From positions 1 to 47,306 of the forward strand of contig NZ_VCDK01000011.1 in assembly GCF_007995215.1 (NCBI RefSeq): 47,306 nt of DNA, in the 5' to 3' direction. This document shows, piece after piece, positions 34,608 through 41,920 of the stretch (position 1 is its first letter; each line of letters starts with the position of its first letter). Position numbers and translations under genes: made by a program. A model generated the notes under the pieces. That model had not been told where the DNA came from and did no database searches. It worked only from the letters and a program-made list of their open reading frames with translations. The DNA is from Shimia ponticola (GTDB lineage Bacteria; Pseudomonadota; Alphaproteobacteria; Rhodobacterales; Rhodobacteraceae).

Positions 34608-35957
34608 TTGACCGCGCGCCCGCCCACCAAGCCTGACACCTTCGACAGCACCCTGTCGGGGGCGTCGGTTCTGATTGTCGATGACGAACCGGGGATGCGC
34701 AATTTCCTGTCCAAGATCCTTGAGCCGCGCGTCAAACGGCTGGCGCAGGCGGCCTCACCGAAAGAAGCGACCCAGCATCTGGACGAAGCGCATTTTGATC
34801 TGGTGGTGCTGGATAACGTGATGCCCGGGACCACGGGTTTGGAGTGGCTGGCGGAGCAGCGCAGGCGCGGGTTTTTCGCGGAGGTGATCCTGATCACAGC
34901 CTATGCTGATCTTGAGGTTGCTATCGCGGCTTTGCGGGCCGGGGTCAGTGACTTTGTGCTCAAGCCGTTTCGCGCCAATCAGATTGTCGGTGCAGTGGAG
35001 CGCGCGTTGGATCGCAAATTCCTGCGTCGGGACAACACGCTTTTGAAACGGGAACTCAGCGGTGAGGGGGGCAGGGGGCCATTGCTCGGCACGTCGCCCG
35101 CGCTGGAGGGCATTCGCAAGCTGTTGATGAAGCTCGCGCCTCTGCCGACGCCGGTTTTGTTCACTGGCGCCAGCGGTACAGGCAAAGAGCTTGCCGCGCG
35201 GCACATGCACGCCATGTCGGACCGGGCCGAGAAGCCGTTTGTTGCGGTGAATTGCGCCACGATCGCGCCGGATCGGATTGCACGAGAGCTGTTTGGCGCG
35301 GTTGAGGATGACGGGCAGTTGCGCGCCGGTCTGTTCCTTTTGGCCGATGGCGGCACTTTGTTCTTTGACGAGGTCGCCCACATGCCAGAGGCCTTGCAGG
35401 CCGCGTTGCTGCGGGTTCTTGAGGATACGCGTATCCGCCCCGTGGGCGCAGAACGCGAGGTGCCGCTCGACCTGCGCCTGTTCTTCGCGACCAATGCCGA
35501 TCTGCAAAAGGCGGTTGAGGAACGGAAGTTCCGCGCTGACCTGTATCACCGGATCAACGTGGTCGGTGTTCACATGCCCGACCTGTCCGAACGGTCCGAG
35601 GATATTGTCGAACTGGCGTCCTATTTCACGGCGCATTTCTCGCAAGCCTTGGGGATGCCACCACTTCAGCTGGACGAGGAAACCCTGCTCAAGCTGCGCC
35701 GCTATGCGTGGCCGGGCAATGTCCGAGAGTTGCGGAATCTGGTCGAACGGTCCGTTATCTTGGGGTCCTTCCCGGATGAATTCACGGGCAGCGGTCAGAT
35801 CACGGGGCCGGAGGCGGTTGAAAACCTCGATCTGGTTGCGCAGCGCCACATCCTGCACATCCTGGATCAGTGCAACGGCAACCGGGCCGAGGCCGCGCGA
35901 CGTCTTGGGGTGTCGCGCAAAACCATCGACCGCAAGATTGCCAGCTGGGCGGATTAG
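34608..35957 (+). CDS. NtrC-type response regulator lacking GAFTGA
   Basis: A 449-residue regulator. The receiver domain has VDDEPGM, Asp69 in VVLDNVMPG and Lys in FVLKPF. The AAA+ domain has Walker A GASGTGKE (187-194), Walker B GGTLFFDEVAHMP, and the R-finger region RADLYHRINV. A Fis-type helix-turn-helix ends the protein (NRAEAARRLGVSRKTIDRKI). Between ELFG and the Walker B the GAFTGA loop that touches sigma-54 is absent (ELFGAVEDDGQLRAGLFLLA), so it probably works with sigma-70 or as a repressor, as NtrC of Rhodobacter capsulatus does. I chose TTG 34608, 7 nt behind GGAG; the ATG at 34602 is only 1 nt from it. The likely partner kinase is at 15890. Confidence 0.85.
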   Translation: MTARPPTKPDTFDSTLSGASVLIVDDEPGMRNFLSKILEPRVKRLAQAASPKEATQHLDEAHFDLVVLDNVMPGTTGLEWLAEQRRRGFFAEVILITAYADLEVAIAALRAGVSDFVLKPFRANQIVGAVERALDRKFLRRDNTLLKRELSGEGGRGPLLGTSPALEGIRKLLMKLAPLPTPVLFTGASGTGKELAARHMHAMSDRAEKPFVAVNCATIAPDRIARELFGAVEDDGQLRAGLFLLADGGTLFFDEVAHMPEALQAALLRVLEDTRIRPVGAEREVPLDLRLFFATNADLQKAVEERKFRADLYHRINVVGVHMPDLSERSEDIVELASYFTAHFSQALGMPPLQLDEETLLKLRRYAWPGNVRELRNLVERSVILGSFPDEFTGSGQITGPEAVENLDLVAQRHILHILDQCNGNRAEAARRLGVSRKTIDRKIASWAD

Positions 35958-36352
35958 TCCGCCACAAGCTGCGGTTCACGCCGCCACATGAGAACAAGGA
36001 CGGTGGCCATGGCCGCCACCTCTGAGACAGCGAAAAAGATGTAATGCGGCTTCAGCGACCCGCCGCCGATGACAAAGGCAGCGGTGACAATGACGGCGAC
36101 GCTGTTCACGATCCGGCACCATTTGTCTGGCAGGAATTGGGTCGCAACGATCATCACCATCGCGATCTGAAGCATGACCGCTGCGATCAACATCAGGGTT
36201 TCAGACAGAGCGACACCTTCGATCGTGCCGTTCATGAGCTGTGGAACCGTGCCGGGTGTATAGATGCTGAGCACATCGGCGAAGGCCATGTTGAGTGCAA
36301 CAAAGCACCATAGAAATGAAACCGCGATGCGCGTTTGGAATGGCAAGGGCAT
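35954..36352 (-). CDS. Four-helix membrane protein (DUF6326-like)
   Basis: A 132-residue membrane protein with four predicted helices (RIAVSFLWCFVALNMAFADV; ETLMLIAAVMLQIAMVMIVA; CRIVNSVAVIVTAAFVIGGG; YIFFAVSEVAAMATVLVLMW). It resembles the DUF6326 family, name from memory. It overlaps the response regulator stop by 4 bp on the opposite strand. AAGGA lies 8 nt upstream of ATG 36352. Function is unknown, and the neighbours do not suggest one. Confidence 0.65.
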   Translation of the reverse strand: MPLPFQTRIAVSFLWCFVALNMAFADVLSIYTPGTVPQLMNGTIEGVALSETLMLIAAVMLQIAMVMIVATQFLPDKWCRIVNSVAVIVTAAFVIGGGSLKPHYIFFAVSEVAAMATVLVLMWRREPQLVAD

Positions 36353-36380
36353 GTTCAGGGTCCTTTCTAGCGCCGGGCGC

Positions 36381-36992
36381 TCAATTCGATTGGTCCGGAT
36401 TGCAGGGTGACAGACGATCCAGGACCGCGTTCACCGTCGCTGCATCCGTGTTACGCGCAACGCTCTGACTGCGCGTGAGGGGCACAAACCGCTGCCGAGG
36501 GCCGGTTTGAATCCATGTGCTGACCGTCAGATCGGTTGGCGCATCACCCGTATAGCAGCCGCCCGTGACAGAAATTGCCAAGGAACCCTGACCTTGGACG
36601 TCTGAGGCGCGCAACTGTTTGATATCGTTCTGCAGCGTGGCGATGGATCCGGTTTTGTCATCAGGGATACGCGCGAGGAAAACATGCTCGTCCGGTCCGT
36701 TGGGTTGAATTTGGCCAGCGTCGGCTGGCACCAATTCAAGCATCACCGCCTGTTCCCGCTGGACGCCGACATCGCTGCCGGTGCCTTGGAAGGACATTTT
36801 GAATTCGGCGTCACCATCGCGCAATTGCACGCTGCGGGGGACGCCGACCGCCACAGCAATCGACGCGGGATCGGTTCCGAGTGGATCAAGGTTACGTGCC
36901 GCGATCATGCCTGCAGGGGACACGCCACTGCAGGCAGACAGTGCCAGAGCAGCAAGAGACAACACGAGGGCGGAGATATAGGAGGAGGTCAT
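36381..36992 (-). CDS. Putative lipoprotein of unknown function
   Basis: A 203-residue protein with a lipoprotein signal (YISALVLSLAALALSAC, Cys21 as acylation site). The mature part starts SGVSPAGMIAARNLDPLGTD and contains two further Cys (GGCYTG; LSPCNPD) that may form a disulfide. No domain is recognised. ATG 36992 starts the signal peptide; a longer TTG frame exists but adds nothing. It lies 28 bp before the DUF6326-like gene on the same strand and is divergent from the DUF2975 gene. Confidence 0.7.
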   Translation of the reverse strand: MTSSYISALVLSLAALALSACSGVSPAGMIAARNLDPLGTDPASIAVAVGVPRSVQLRDGDAEFKMSFQGTGSDVGVQREQAVMLELVPADAGQIQPNGPDEHVFLARIPDDKTGSIATLQNDIKQLRASDVQGQGSLAISVTGGCYTGDAPTDLTVSTWIQTGPRQRFVPLTRSQSVARNTDAATVNAVLDRLSPCNPDQSN

Positions 36993-37036
36993 AGAGTGCC
37001 TATTGATTGATTCGTGACTAACATTTAATGTAAAAC

Positions 37037-37049
37037 ATGAATGATTCAT
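37037..37049. promoter_or_regulatory. Palindrome before the DUF2975/HTH pair
   Basis: ATGAAT-G-ATTCAT is a perfect 13-bp palindrome 13 bp upstream of the DUF2975 start codon, in a 70-bp divergent gap. It is a candidate operator for the HTH protein at 37600. Confidence 0.4.
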
Positions 37050-37062
37050 CAAGAGGCAATAT

Positions 37063-37599
37063 ATGATTAATCCTCAAAGAGCGCTGCAATCCGCCTCGCG
37101 GTTGGCGCATGTCATGACCGTTGGGATCGTGTTTCTTGGGTGTTTGGCGACTGTTGGCCTGTTCTTTGGGCTGAGTGATCTGCAAGCCGCCGGGGCGTTT
37201 TTGGCTACGCAAGCAGGTTATGGCGACCACGGCGTGCCGGCTGGGCCGACGTTTGCGCTTATCGGGATTGCGATGGTTCACATTGGTTTGTGGATCACTG
37301 TTTTGATCGTGGCGCGGCGGTTGTTTCGCCAGATTTCACTGGGACTACCCGCAGCGGCGGCGCAAACTGCACGGCGCGTTGCGATGTTGCTCTGGATCGT
37401 TTTGGCCTGGGGGATCCTGTCGCAAAGCCTTGGGTCCGTTGCCGCGACATGGGGTTATCCAGAAGGCCAGCGCAGCCTTGCCATCGCCATAGGCTCCCCG
37501 CAGATATCCGTGGCCTTCGCCGCGTTGATCGCGAGTTTCCTCGCTCACGCTTTCGCGCTAGGCGCAGAATTGTGGCAAGACCATCAGGAGGTGATCTGA
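37063..37599 (+). CDS. DUF2975 membrane protein
   Basis: A 178-residue protein with four predicted helices (VMTVGIVFLGCLATVGLFFG; ALIGIAMVHIGLWITVLIVA; ARRVAMLLWIVLAWGILSQS; ISVAFAALIASFLAHAFALG) as in DUF2975. AAGAGG precedes ATG 37063. Its TGA is directly followed by the ATG of the HTH gene, a pairing seen for DUF2975 in many bacteria. The two probably form a small membrane-linked regulatory unit, but no signal is known. Confidence 0.8.
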   Translation: MINPQRALQSASRLAHVMTVGIVFLGCLATVGLFFGLSDLQAAGAFLATQAGYGDHGVPAGPTFALIGIAMVHIGLWITVLIVARRLFRQISLGLPAAAAQTARRVAMLLWIVLAWGILSQSLGSVAATWGYPEGQRSLAIAIGSPQISVAFAALIASFLAHAFALGAELWQDHQEVI

Positions 37600-37815
37600 A
37601 TGCCGATTGTTGTGCGGCTTGATGTGGTGCTGGCGCGTCGCAAGATGACCTCGCGGGACCTGGCGGGGCGTATCGGCATCTCAGAGCAAAACCTGTCCTT
37701 GCTTCGCTCGGGCAAGGTGCGAGGCGTCCGCTTCAACACGCTTGAGGCCATTTGCAAAGAGCTCGACTGTCAGCCCGGCGACCTCCTGGAGTTTGAACCC
37801 GCAGACGCCGACTAG
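37600..37815 (+). CDS. XRE-type helix-turn-helix regulator (YozG-like)
   Basis: A 71-residue Cro/C1-type DNA-binding protein. The helix-turn-helix is MTSRDLAGRIGISEQNLSLL, and the run LEAICKELDCQPGDLLEFEP is the hallmark of the small HTH proteins that follow DUF2975. It begins right after the DUF2975 stop and ends overlapping the zip gene stop by 3 bp. It probably regulates its own two-gene operon. Confidence 0.88.
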   Translation: MPIVVRLDVVLARRKMTSRDLAGRIGISEQNLSLLRSGKVRGVRFNTLEAICKELDCQPGDLLEFEPADAD

Positions 37816-38552
37816 ACGGTTCTGAGCAGCAGTTCGAAGAGCAGCATCCCAGCTATGGCCATGGTGACCGCGCTTGCGATCATCGGACTGCCTGCGTTCT
37901 CAAGCGCCTCCGGGATCAGTTCAGAGAGCGTCATCCAGATCATGGCCCCGGCGGCCAGCCCCAATCCAAACGGCAGGAAAGGGGCAAAGAAGCTGACGAA
38001 CATGAAAGCGGGCACCGCCAAAAGCGGCTGGGGCAGGCTGGAAAAGATACTCCACCCAACCGCCTGCCAAACCTTGGCGCCGCGCGGGACAAGGACCAGC
38101 GCGATGGCCAGACCCTCGGGGATGTTGTGAACGGCAATCGCTGCGGTGATGAATGTGCCCAGACTGTCTTCGCCCGCATAGGCCACACCGACGCCAATGC
38201 CTTCGGCGGCCGAATGCAGGGTCATGATGCCAACAATCATCAGCACCTTCAGAGCATCAGCGCCCTGAATGTCGCCAATCTGAAAGTTGCCATGGCGTTC
38301 AATGACGGCATGGGCAATCGCGATAAAGACAAATCCGCCCAACAGACCGCCAATCGTCCGGATCGCGCTGAGGTTTATACCTTCTTGCAACAGGCTGAAG
38401 CTAGCCGCCAACATCATCCCAGCGGCGATGCCATTACAGATCGACACGGTCTTGGGCGACATGCTGCGCCAGATCATGAAGGGCAGCGGACCAAGCCCTG
38501 TCGCCACGGCTGTCAGAAGCGCTGCGAGAAAAACGATGATGACAGGATCCAT
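37812..38552 (-). CDS. ZIP-family metal transporter
   Basis: A 246-residue inner-membrane transporter of the ZIP family with about eight helices. The metal-site helices are clear: TLHSAAEGIGVGVAY and VHNIPEGLAIALVLVP (His-Asn-x-Pro-Glu-Gly). Other features are MILAASFSLLQEGINL and the C-terminal WMTLSELIPEALENAG. It imports divalent cations such as zinc, iron or manganese. ATG 38552 has GAGGT upstream. A perfect Irr-type box lies 73 bp upstream of the start, so iron status probably sets its expression, which favours iron or manganese as substrate. Confidence 0.9.
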   Translation of the reverse strand: MDPVIIVFLAALLTAVATGLGPLPFMIWRSMSPKTVSICNGIAAGMMLAASFSLLQEGINLSAIRTIGGLLGGFVFIAIAHAVIERHGNFQIGDIQGADALKVLMIVGIMTLHSAAEGIGVGVAYAGEDSLGTFITAAIAVHNIPEGLAIALVLVPRGAKVWQAVGWSIFSSLPQPLLAVPAFMFVSFFAPFLPFGLGLAAGAMIWMTLSELIPEALENAGSPMIASAVTMAIAGMLLFELLLRTV

Positions 38553-38864
38553 GGCTACCTCAATCTGGGCGCGGTGGGGCAGATTGCGTGCCCTTGCTCT
38601 GCCACCTTATTTCAAGATTACACAATTTAGAACCATTCTAAATAAGTAAATGCCGCCAATGACGTCTAATCAACCTTATGTTAAGAAGGGCGTCGAGGTG
38701 CATGGTTCAGAGCAATAAGCTTTATCAGAAATTCCTGGCAGAAGCCCCGTATTTTCAAATCTTTCCGAATGGAGTTGTCGGTTCTTTGCGGGTGGTGCGT
38801 AAGTGCGCTGCAGCCCATATTTTAGGTGTTTTCATCCTGTCAGCAGGAGCACCCGGGAGATCCC
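38553..38864. other. Divergent gap between the ZIP and allE genes
   Basis: These 312 bp hold no gene that I can support. The left part has the Irr-type box (38625-38643). The right part is a ~200-bp leader of allE with no clear hairpin or operator; a short open frame there has no ribosome site. Confidence 0.5.
38625..38643. promoter_or_regulatory. Irr-type iron control element
   Basis: ATTTAGAA-CCA-TTCTAAAT is a perfect dyad with 8-bp arms. It matches the known alphaproteobacterial Irr box (TTTAGAA-N3-TTCTAAA) at every defined position. It lies 73 bp upstream of the ZIP gene start. Confidence 0.75.
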
Positions 38865-39734
38865 ATGAGCACCAAGTACTACGCACCGCGCGGCGGGCAT
38901 CCCGGACAAGAGCAGCTGCTGACGGATCGCGCCATTTTCACCGATGCCTATGCGGTGATCCCCAAAGGCACGATGCGCGATATCGTGACCAGCTTTCTGC
39001 CATTTTGGGAGGACACGCGCCTATGGGTGATTGCGCGTCCGATGAGCGGCTTTGCGGAAACTTTCTCGCAATACATCATGGAGGTTCAACCAGGCGGCGG
39101 TTCTGACCGCGCCGAGCTTGATCCTGCGGCCGAGGGTGTTCTCTTTGTCGTCGAAGGTACCGCAACGCTTAAGGTCGACGGCGAGAGCCATGAATTGACG
39201 CCCGGCGGATATGCGTATCTGCCCCCCTCAAGCGGTTGGACATTGCACAACAAAGGTGACGAGGTTTTGCGGTTTCATTGGATCCGTAAAGCTTATGAAG
39301 CGGTCGAAGGGCTGGATGCGCCGGACGTTCTGGTCATGAACGAAAAGGACGTCGAACCCTCGGTCATGCCCGGAACCGAAGGACGCTGGGCCACCACACG
39401 GTTCGTCGATCAGACCGATTTGCGGCACGACATGCACGTCACCATCGTGTCGTTCGAACCCGGCGGGGTGATCCCGTTTCTGGAAACCCATGTCATGGAA
39501 CACGGGCTTTACGTGCTTGAGGGCAAGGCGGTCTACAACCTGAACAATGATTGGGTCGAAGTTGAAGCAGGCGATTACATGTGGTTGCGCGCCTTCTGCC
39601 CACAGGCTTGCTATGCGGGCGGCCCGGGCCGGTTCCGCTATCTCCTGTATAAAGACGTGAACCGGCACATGGCCTTGCGCCCCGCGATGACGGGCGTTCC
39701 GCAGCCGCAAAGGCTCAGGACTGCGGCGGAGTAA
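38865..39734 (+). CDS. allE: (S)-ureidoglycine aminohydrolase
   Basis: A 289-residue bicupin. Cupin 1 has EVQPGGGSDRAELDPAAEGV and HELTPGGYAYLPPSSGW. Cupin 2 has FEPGGVIPFLETHVMEHGLY and VEAGDYMWLRAFCPQACYAG with the Glu/His metal ligands typical of AllE/UGHY. It turns ureidoglycine into ureidoglycolate and ammonia, the step before AllA. The ATG at 38865 (MSTKYYAPRGGH) has GGGAGA upstream; 13 extra codons upstream are not needed. It converges on bhcR with a 20-bp overlap, which places it beside the glyoxylate-assimilation genes. Confidence 0.92.
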   Translation: MSTKYYAPRGGHPGQEQLLTDRAIFTDAYAVIPKGTMRDIVTSFLPFWEDTRLWVIARPMSGFAETFSQYIMEVQPGGGSDRAELDPAAEGVLFVVEGTATLKVDGESHELTPGGYAYLPPSSGWTLHNKGDEVLRFHWIRKAYEAVEGLDAPDVLVMNEKDVEPSVMPGTEGRWATTRFVDQTDLRHDMHVTIVSFEPGGVIPFLETHVMEHGLYVLEGKAVYNLNNDWVEVEAGDYMWLRAFCPQACYAGGPGRFRYLLYKDVNRHMALRPAMTGVPQPQRLRTAAE

Positions 39735-40557
39735 GGCGGCCACCCACCGCAACGGTCAGTGCCTGCGCTGCATCGACCACATGGGTGCTCAGCCGCTCGA
39801 CCACGTCCGGCTTCATCCGGTGCGTCGGGCCAGAGACCGAAATCCCTGCTGCCGCCTCGCCATTGGCGTCAAAGACCGGCGCAGCGATGCAGACCATTCC
39901 TTCGTTCCGTTCTTCACGGTCAATCGACAAGCCGTTCTCGCGGATCGTCGCGAGCTCTTGTTTCAGGGCGTCGTGGTCCGTGATCGTGTGGGGCGTAAAG
40001 CCCACCAATCGGCGACTCTTGAGATAGCGTTGCAGCCGATCTTCATCCATCTGCGCGAGAAGCGCCTTGCCGATCCCGGAGGCATGCATGGCCGACAACG
40101 TCCCCGGCGGAAAGAACGCGCGGATCGTTTCGTGGGTTTCGACCTGACTGAGAAACAGGACCTGACCTTCCCGTTCCGCGCCCAGGTTTGCCGTCTCGCC
40201 GGTATCCTCCATCAATCGCCGCATGATCGGGCGGGCGCGTTCAACCAATGACGTCCGGCGCAGATACTTCGTGCCGATGGTGAAGGCGCGCGCACCAATG
40301 TGCCAGACCTGATCAACCGGATCGAATTCGACCAGCCCCCGCGTTTCAAGCGTGACAAGCACACGATATAGCGTCGCTGGAGCCTCACCGAGTTCCTTGG
40401 CCAAGTTGGTCAGGGCTTTGCCGGGATGATCGCTGAGATACTCAAAGACATGCATCGCACGATCCAAGGATTTGATCGTGTTTTGGGCCGTTTTGTCGTC
40501 CCACCCACGGGGTCGCCCGCGTTGTCTGGGACTCGTATCCTCTGGATTTTGTGTCAT
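39715..40557 (-). CDS. bhcR: IclR-type regulator BhcR
   Basis: A 280-residue IclR-family regulator. The N-terminal winged helix-turn-helix has SLDRAMHVFEYLSDH, LTNLAKELGEAPATLYRVLV and TRGLVEFDPVDQVWHIG. The effector domain has FFPPGTLSAMHASGIGKALL and GMVCIAAPVFDANGEAAAGI. Next to bhcABCD it is BhcR, which in Paracoccus controls the cluster in response to glyoxylate. I prefer ATG 40557 (MTQNPEDT), 8 nt behind AGG. An upstream in-frame ATG at 40581 lacks a ribosome site and touches a 17-bp palindrome that is probably the operator. Confidence 0.88.
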   Translation of the reverse strand: MTQNPEDTSPRQRGRPRGWDDKTAQNTIKSLDRAMHVFEYLSDHPGKALTNLAKELGEAPATLYRVLVTLETRGLVEFDPVDQVWHIGARAFTIGTKYLRRTSLVERARPIMRRLMEDTGETANLGAEREGQVLFLSQVETHETIRAFFPPGTLSAMHASGIGKALLAQMDEDRLQRYLKSRRLVGFTPHTITDHDALKQELATIRENGLSIDREERNEGMVCIAAPVFDANGEAAAGISVSGPTHRMKPDVVERLSTHVVDAAQALTVAVGGRLTPPQS

Positions 40558-40581
40558 CTTCAGCGCCTGCCCGTTGCACAT

Positions 40582-40598
40582 GTGAAATCATATTTCAC
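40582..40598. promoter_or_regulatory. bhcR: Likely BhcR operator
   Basis: GTGAAAT-CAT-ATTTCAC is a perfect 17-bp dyad in the 172-bp gap between bhcR and bhcA, 24 bp before the bhcR start. IclR proteins bind palindromes of this size. Assignment to BhcR is inferred. Confidence 0.6.
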
Positions 40599-40729
40599 CA
40601 TATGAAAAACATAAACTACTGACAAGGCGTGATTTTCTTTCCTGTTGGCACAGGATTTGACCAATTTTCGAAAATATATCGACTCGTGATCGTTACATTT
40701 AAAGTCTCGCTAAACCCAAGGAGACCGAC

Positions 40730-41920
40730 ATGAGCTTTCAAAATCCTGTTTTCATCCCAGGTCCGACAAACATTCCTGAAAGCCTGCGCAAGGCCTGCGA
40801 CATGCCGACAATCGACCATCGGTCACCGCTGTTTGGGCAGATTCTGCACCCCGCACGCGCAGGTGTTCGCAAGATTTTGAAGAGCGACAGCGCCGAGATT
40901 TTCATCTTCCCATCCTCTGGTACGGGCGGCTGGGAAACTGCTGTGACGAACACCCTATCTGCAGGGGACAAAATCCTTGCCGCGCGCAACGGCATGTTCA
41001 GCCACCGCTGGATCGACCTGTGTCAGCGCCACGGCCTCGATGTTCAAATCGTGGACACCCCGTGGGGCGAAGGTCTGCCAGCGGATCGCTATGAAGAGAT
41101 CCTGACCGCAGACACCAATCACGAGATCAAGGCTGTTCTGGCGACGCATAACGAAACCGCCACAGGCGTGCTCTCCGACATCGCGGCCGTGCGCAGGGCA
41201 CTCGACGCAGCTAGTCACCCGGCAATGCTCTTTGTCGACGGCGTGTCCTCAATCGCTTCAGTCGACTTCCGGTTTGACGAGTGGGGCGTCGATGTCGCGG
41301 TGACCGGATCGCAAAAGGGATTCATGCTGCCTGCCGGGCTGGCCATCGTCGGCTTTAGTGCAAAGGCCATGGAAGCCACGCAAACCGGCACCCTGCCCCG
41401 CACGTTCTTTGATGTGCATGACATGCGGAAGGGTTACGCGAACAATGCCTACCCCTACACGCCAGCCGTCGGCTTGATGAACGGACTGAACGAAGCCTGC
41501 ACGATGCTCTTGAACGAAGGGCTCGAGAACGTCTTTGCACGACACCGCCGCATCGCCGAAGGCGTCCGCGCAGCAGTGGGTGCGTGGGGCATGGAGTTGT
41601 GCGCCGCCAACCCTTCGGTGTATTCTGACACGGTCAGCGCCATCCGCACGCCGGATGGGTTCAACGCGACCGACATCGTCACCCATGCCGCCGAAAAATA
41701 CGGCGTCGCGTTTGGTGTTGGCCTTGGTGAGGTCGCAGGAAAAGTGTTCCGTATTGGCCACCTTGGCAGCCTGACGGATGTCATGGCCCTGTCTGGGATC
41801 GCAACCGCCGAAATGTGCATGGCCGATCTTGGCCTTGATATCCAACTCGGCTCCGGCGTTGCGGCTGCTCAGGATTACTACCGCGGTCAAACGGCACAAG
41901 AGCAAAGGGATGCCGCATAA
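40730..41920 (+). CDS. bhcA: Aspartate-glyoxylate aminotransferase BhcA
   Basis: A 396-residue class V PLP aminotransferase. FIPGPTNIPESLRKACDMPT opens the protein, FPSSGTGGWETAVTNTL binds the cofactor phosphate, VDGVSSIASVDFRFDEW holds the cofactor Asp, and VTGSQKGFMLPAG carries Lys196, the PLP lysine. In the beta-hydroxyaspartate cycle it makes glycine and oxaloacetate from glyoxylate and aspartate. AAGGAG precedes ATG 40730. Its TAA shares a base with the bhcB ATG. The gene order bhcR/bhcABCD settles its role; alone it could be called serine- or alanine-glyoxylate aminotransferase. Confidence 0.93.
   Translation: MSFQNPVFIPGPTNIPESLRKACDMPTIDHRSPLFGQILHPARAGVRKILKSDSAEIFIFPSSGTGGWETAVTNTLSAGDKILAARNGMFSHRWIDLCQRHGLDVQIVDTPWGEGLPADRYEEILTADTNHEIKAVLATHNETATGVLSDIAAVRRALDAASHPAMLFVDGVSSIASVDFRFDEWGVDVAVTGSQKGFMLPAGLAIVGFSAKAMEATQTGTLPRTFFDVHDMRKGYANNAYPYTPAVGLMNGLNEACTMLLNEGLENVFARHRRIAEGVRAAVGAWGMELCAANPSVYSDTVSAIRTPDGFNATDIVTHAAEKYGVAFGVGLGEVAGKVFRIGHLGSLTDVMALSGIATAEMCMADLGLDIQLGSGVAAAQDYYRGQTAQEQRDAA

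Noticed and set aside
34755-35858. Open frame of 367 codons on the minus strand
   Set aside because: It is opposite the response regulator gene, whose domains are clear, and has no ribosome site or family features.
37063-37815. Toxin-antitoxin pair
   Set aside because: A four-helix DUF2975 protein with an XRE regulator is a known non-toxin pairing, and no toxin fold is seen.
38700-39106. Open frame overlapping the allE start in another phase
   Set aside because: It overlaps well-supported allE sequence, has no ribosome site and encodes no recognisable protein.
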